From contig NC_020188.1 of assembly GCF_000315915.1 (NCBI RefSeq), positions 451,501-515,500 of the forward strand: DNA of 64,000 bases, written 5' to 3'. The translations under genes were made by a program, and so were the position numbers. This stretch comes from Henningerozyma blattae CBS 6284. Its lineage: Eukaryota > Ascomycota > Saccharomycetes > Saccharomycetales > Saccharomycetaceae. The notes under the pieces were generated by a model. It worked only from the letters and a program-made list of their open reading frames with translations, did no database searches and was not told where the DNA came from. Below, piece by piece: positions 62,530-64,000 of this stretch (position 1 is its first letter; every line of letters begins with the position of its first letter).

Positions 62530-62765
62530 TAATTCATGTTGGAATATTTATTATATTAAGTTGTTATTGGTTGTTGTATAAATCTACAATTACGACTAAA
62601 TTCATACTTTATTAGCTGTTAACACAAACCCACGATTTATGACACATAATGTCACAGCTCTGACAGGTTTTTATTAGTAACGTATATTCACATTATACTA
62701 TCTTTTATCCTAAATCAGTATATCTACTGTTGTATGTATAAAGACCATGAATATCTAGCAAGTAC
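62530..62765 (+). repeat. Dispersed repeat copy B, near the tRNA pair
   Basis: 62666-62761 is the best-conserved match to copy A. The left part shares AATTCATGTT with copy C at the corresponding distance. The TGTTGGAATA at about 62538 recalls the start of a Ty1/Ty2 LTR, though in the alignment it is not clearly a terminus. It lies about 190 bases from tRNA-Val, the downstream (3') gene of the minus-strand tRNA pair. Confidence 0.6.
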
Positions 62766-62951
62766 TCTTAATCTTTAGTTTATAATTTTACCGTTTTGTT
62801 TACATAAAAAATTACTGCACAGTAGCAATAATAAAAATAAAATTTGAATTTTATAATAAAAACATAAAAATAACAAAACACACACAATAAACTTTATTGT
62901 GATAAGTTATATCACGTGAACAGTACAAATCGAGAAAGAAAAAATATAATT

Positions 62952-63025
62952 TGATTTCGCCCAGGATCGAACTGGGGACGTTCTGCGTGTTAAGCAGATG
63001 CCATAACCAACTAGACCACGAAACC
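62952..63025 (-). tRNA. tRNA-Val (AAC)
   Basis: 74 bases on the minus strand, GGTTTCGTGG to CGAAATCA, with anticodon loop CTTAACAC and T arm GTTCGATCC. Almost identical to S. cerevisiae tRNA-Val-AAC. A six-T run on the minus strand (plus 62939-62944) lies just downstream as terminator. No intron. Confidence 0.97.
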
Positions 63026-63028
63026 AAA

Positions 63029-63110
63029 CGACAACTACAGGATTCGAACCTGTGCGGGCAGAGCCCAAGAGATTTCTAATCTATCGCCTTAACCACTCGG
63101 CCAAGTTGCC
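63029..63110 (-). tRNA. tRNA-Ser (AGA)
   Basis: 82 bases on the minus strand, GGCAACTTGGCC to AGTTGTCG, with anticodon loop ATTAGAAAT, the long variable arm of class II tRNAs and the B box GGTTCGAATCC. It matches yeast tRNA-Ser-AGA. Its 3' end is only 3 bases from the tRNA-Val 5' end, with just three T residues between, too few for a strong Pol III terminator. Confidence 0.97.
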
Positions 63111-64000
63111 TCGTATTTGTTGTTGTTATTGACTTAATGTTATCAATAAAGAAAGAAAGATATTAGGTAAAAGGGAAAATATTGAGCAATAGTGACAGCA
63201 GTAAGAGAGTATGCCGGGATTATCAATATTAAACATAAAATGAAGTCAAAGTGACGTAAACAAAATAGAGATGAGGATGTTAAAAGTATAAACCGAATAG
63301 ATAATTGCTGGAATATGATTATATCATTTTCTATTTTAAGTGGTAAAAGACTTTTTATCACGTGACTTATTATTTAAAATGTGTTTTTCTGTTTATATCG
63401 AAAAACACTATTTAAGAAATATATTCATTTTAGTTATAGTATTTACTATATATTTCAAAATAGGATAATCGTCTTTACATCTTAAACACTGTATAACAAT
63501 GTCTAACTCTCTTGAATCCTAGTAATAATATAGAGTGTAGAGAGAAGATCCTTGCTTCTTTGCTTGGTGGTTTCTTTTTCTTTCTATATAAAAGAAATAT
63601 AAGAGAAGTTCACGATGAAACAAAGAAATCTTGCCCCTTTATATATGTTTTATTTTTCGTATGTAGGCACGCTAATAGTTGTAATTGACTAGTAGCAATT
63701 GGTCAATTACTTACCAGTTTTTGTATTAATTAGGAGTGTAATGTCCTTAGATTGGCATTAATGCTGGAAAATAATATAATTATTTTCTAATTATTTCGTA
63801 AAAAGCCATTTTTATCAAATGTTTAATTTTGACATGCCTGTTTGTGGTTCATAATTAAGGTATTAGTTAAATAAGGGAAATGTTCTTCAGAGTTATAATT
63901 ATATTATTTTCCAGCTTTATTAGTATATAGTGAACAAATCGGAACGTGATAATAATAATAATATTTAACTTACATAGGCTCAGGTATATAGTTGTATAAA
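63111..64000. other. AT-rich right end, no gene seen
   Basis: 890 bases without a recognised gene. ATCACGTGA occurs at about 63358-63366 and is followed by AT-rich DNA, but no centromere element III follows. A CTATATAAAAG near 63583 could be a TATA box for a gene beyond the window. Confidence 0.45.

Larger units (their letters stand above)
59673..62951. other. Gene-poor region between RSC1 and the tRNA pair
   Basis: 3.3 kb with no intact gene. The first 250 bases are the RSC1 promoter. Repeat copies C and B (listed separately) lie at 61799-62215 and 62530-62765. A stretch 61045-61431 begins TGTTG and ends CAACA, like an LTR, but lacks a target duplication. The word TTATGACACA recurs at least four times (near 60912 on minus; near 62066, 62096 and 62638 on plus). 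Confidence 0.45.

Noticed and set aside
63358..63480. ATCACGTGA followed by AT-rich DNA, considered as a centromere (CDEI-CDEII)
   Set aside because: No CDEIII with the TTTCCGAA core follows at the expected distance.
1..64000. CRISPR arrays, bacterial operons or riboswitches
   Set aside because: No regular spaced repeats occur; the DNA is plainly fungal nuclear.

Overview
This window reads as nuclear DNA of a budding yeast of the Saccharomycetaceae. It is AT-rich, its genes are intronless, and nearly every protein has a recognisable Saccharomyces cerevisiae counterpart. The three tRNA genes (initiator Met, Val-AAC, Ser-AGA) are near-identical to the yeast ones. Gene order interleaves the two sister tracks that S. 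cerevisiae keeps on different chromosomes, and several genes expected between neighbours are absent. That pattern fits a species that diverged after the yeast whole-genome duplication and lost a different set of duplicates (for example Kazachstania, Naumovozyma, Tetrapisispora or Vanderwaltozyma). The genus cannot be decided from sequence reading alone.

Layout. Block 1 (1-16.2 kb) mixes chromosome IV and XV relatives: the 3' part of a PDR5/PDR15 drug pump, NCB2, SMP3, RPT3, SHE9, SPP2, PNO1, ELG1, SPT3 and THI80. A junction at 16.2-18.2 kb holds the initiator tRNA-Met, a GC-richer stretch with a possible solo LTR, and a doubtful 74-codon ORF. Block 2 (18-42 kb) mixes chromosome X and V relatives: GEA1/GEA2, RAV1, an unrecognised 1078-residue beta-rich protein, RAD26, RIP1, a YEL025C-type protein and SNU13. 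A junction gene at 42.7-45.8 kb encodes a large protein with MULE transposase and SWIM zinc-finger signatures. Block 3 (45.9-59.7 kb) mixes chromosome VII and XII relatives: ERG25, DCR2, LST7 and RSC1/RSC2. It is interrupted by a roughly 5.4 kb gene-free stretch with a decayed Ty3/gypsy pol gene. The right end (59.7-64 kb) is gene-poor, with diverged repeat copies and a tightly spaced tRNA-Ser/tRNA-Val pair.

Most genes are unrelated housekeeping functions: transcription and chromatin (NCB2, SPT3, RSC1, RAD26), proteasome (RPT3), ribosome and spliceosome assembly (PNO1, SNU13, SPP2), replication (ELG1), ER and membrane biochemistry (SMP3, ERG25), vesicle traffic and V-ATPase (GEA1, RAV1), mitochondria (SHE9, RIP1) and nutrient signalling (LST7). 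Several promoters carry textbook sites: a PACE box before RPT3, PAC/RRPE-like words before PNO1 and SNU13, and a triple TCGTATA sterol element before ERG25.

The most unusual item is the MULE/SWIM gene, which looks host-adapted and appears to have lost a catalytic Asp. Two genes at the left edge (PDR5-like and NCB2) have C-termini that look shifted by one base, either by sequencing error or by real mutation.
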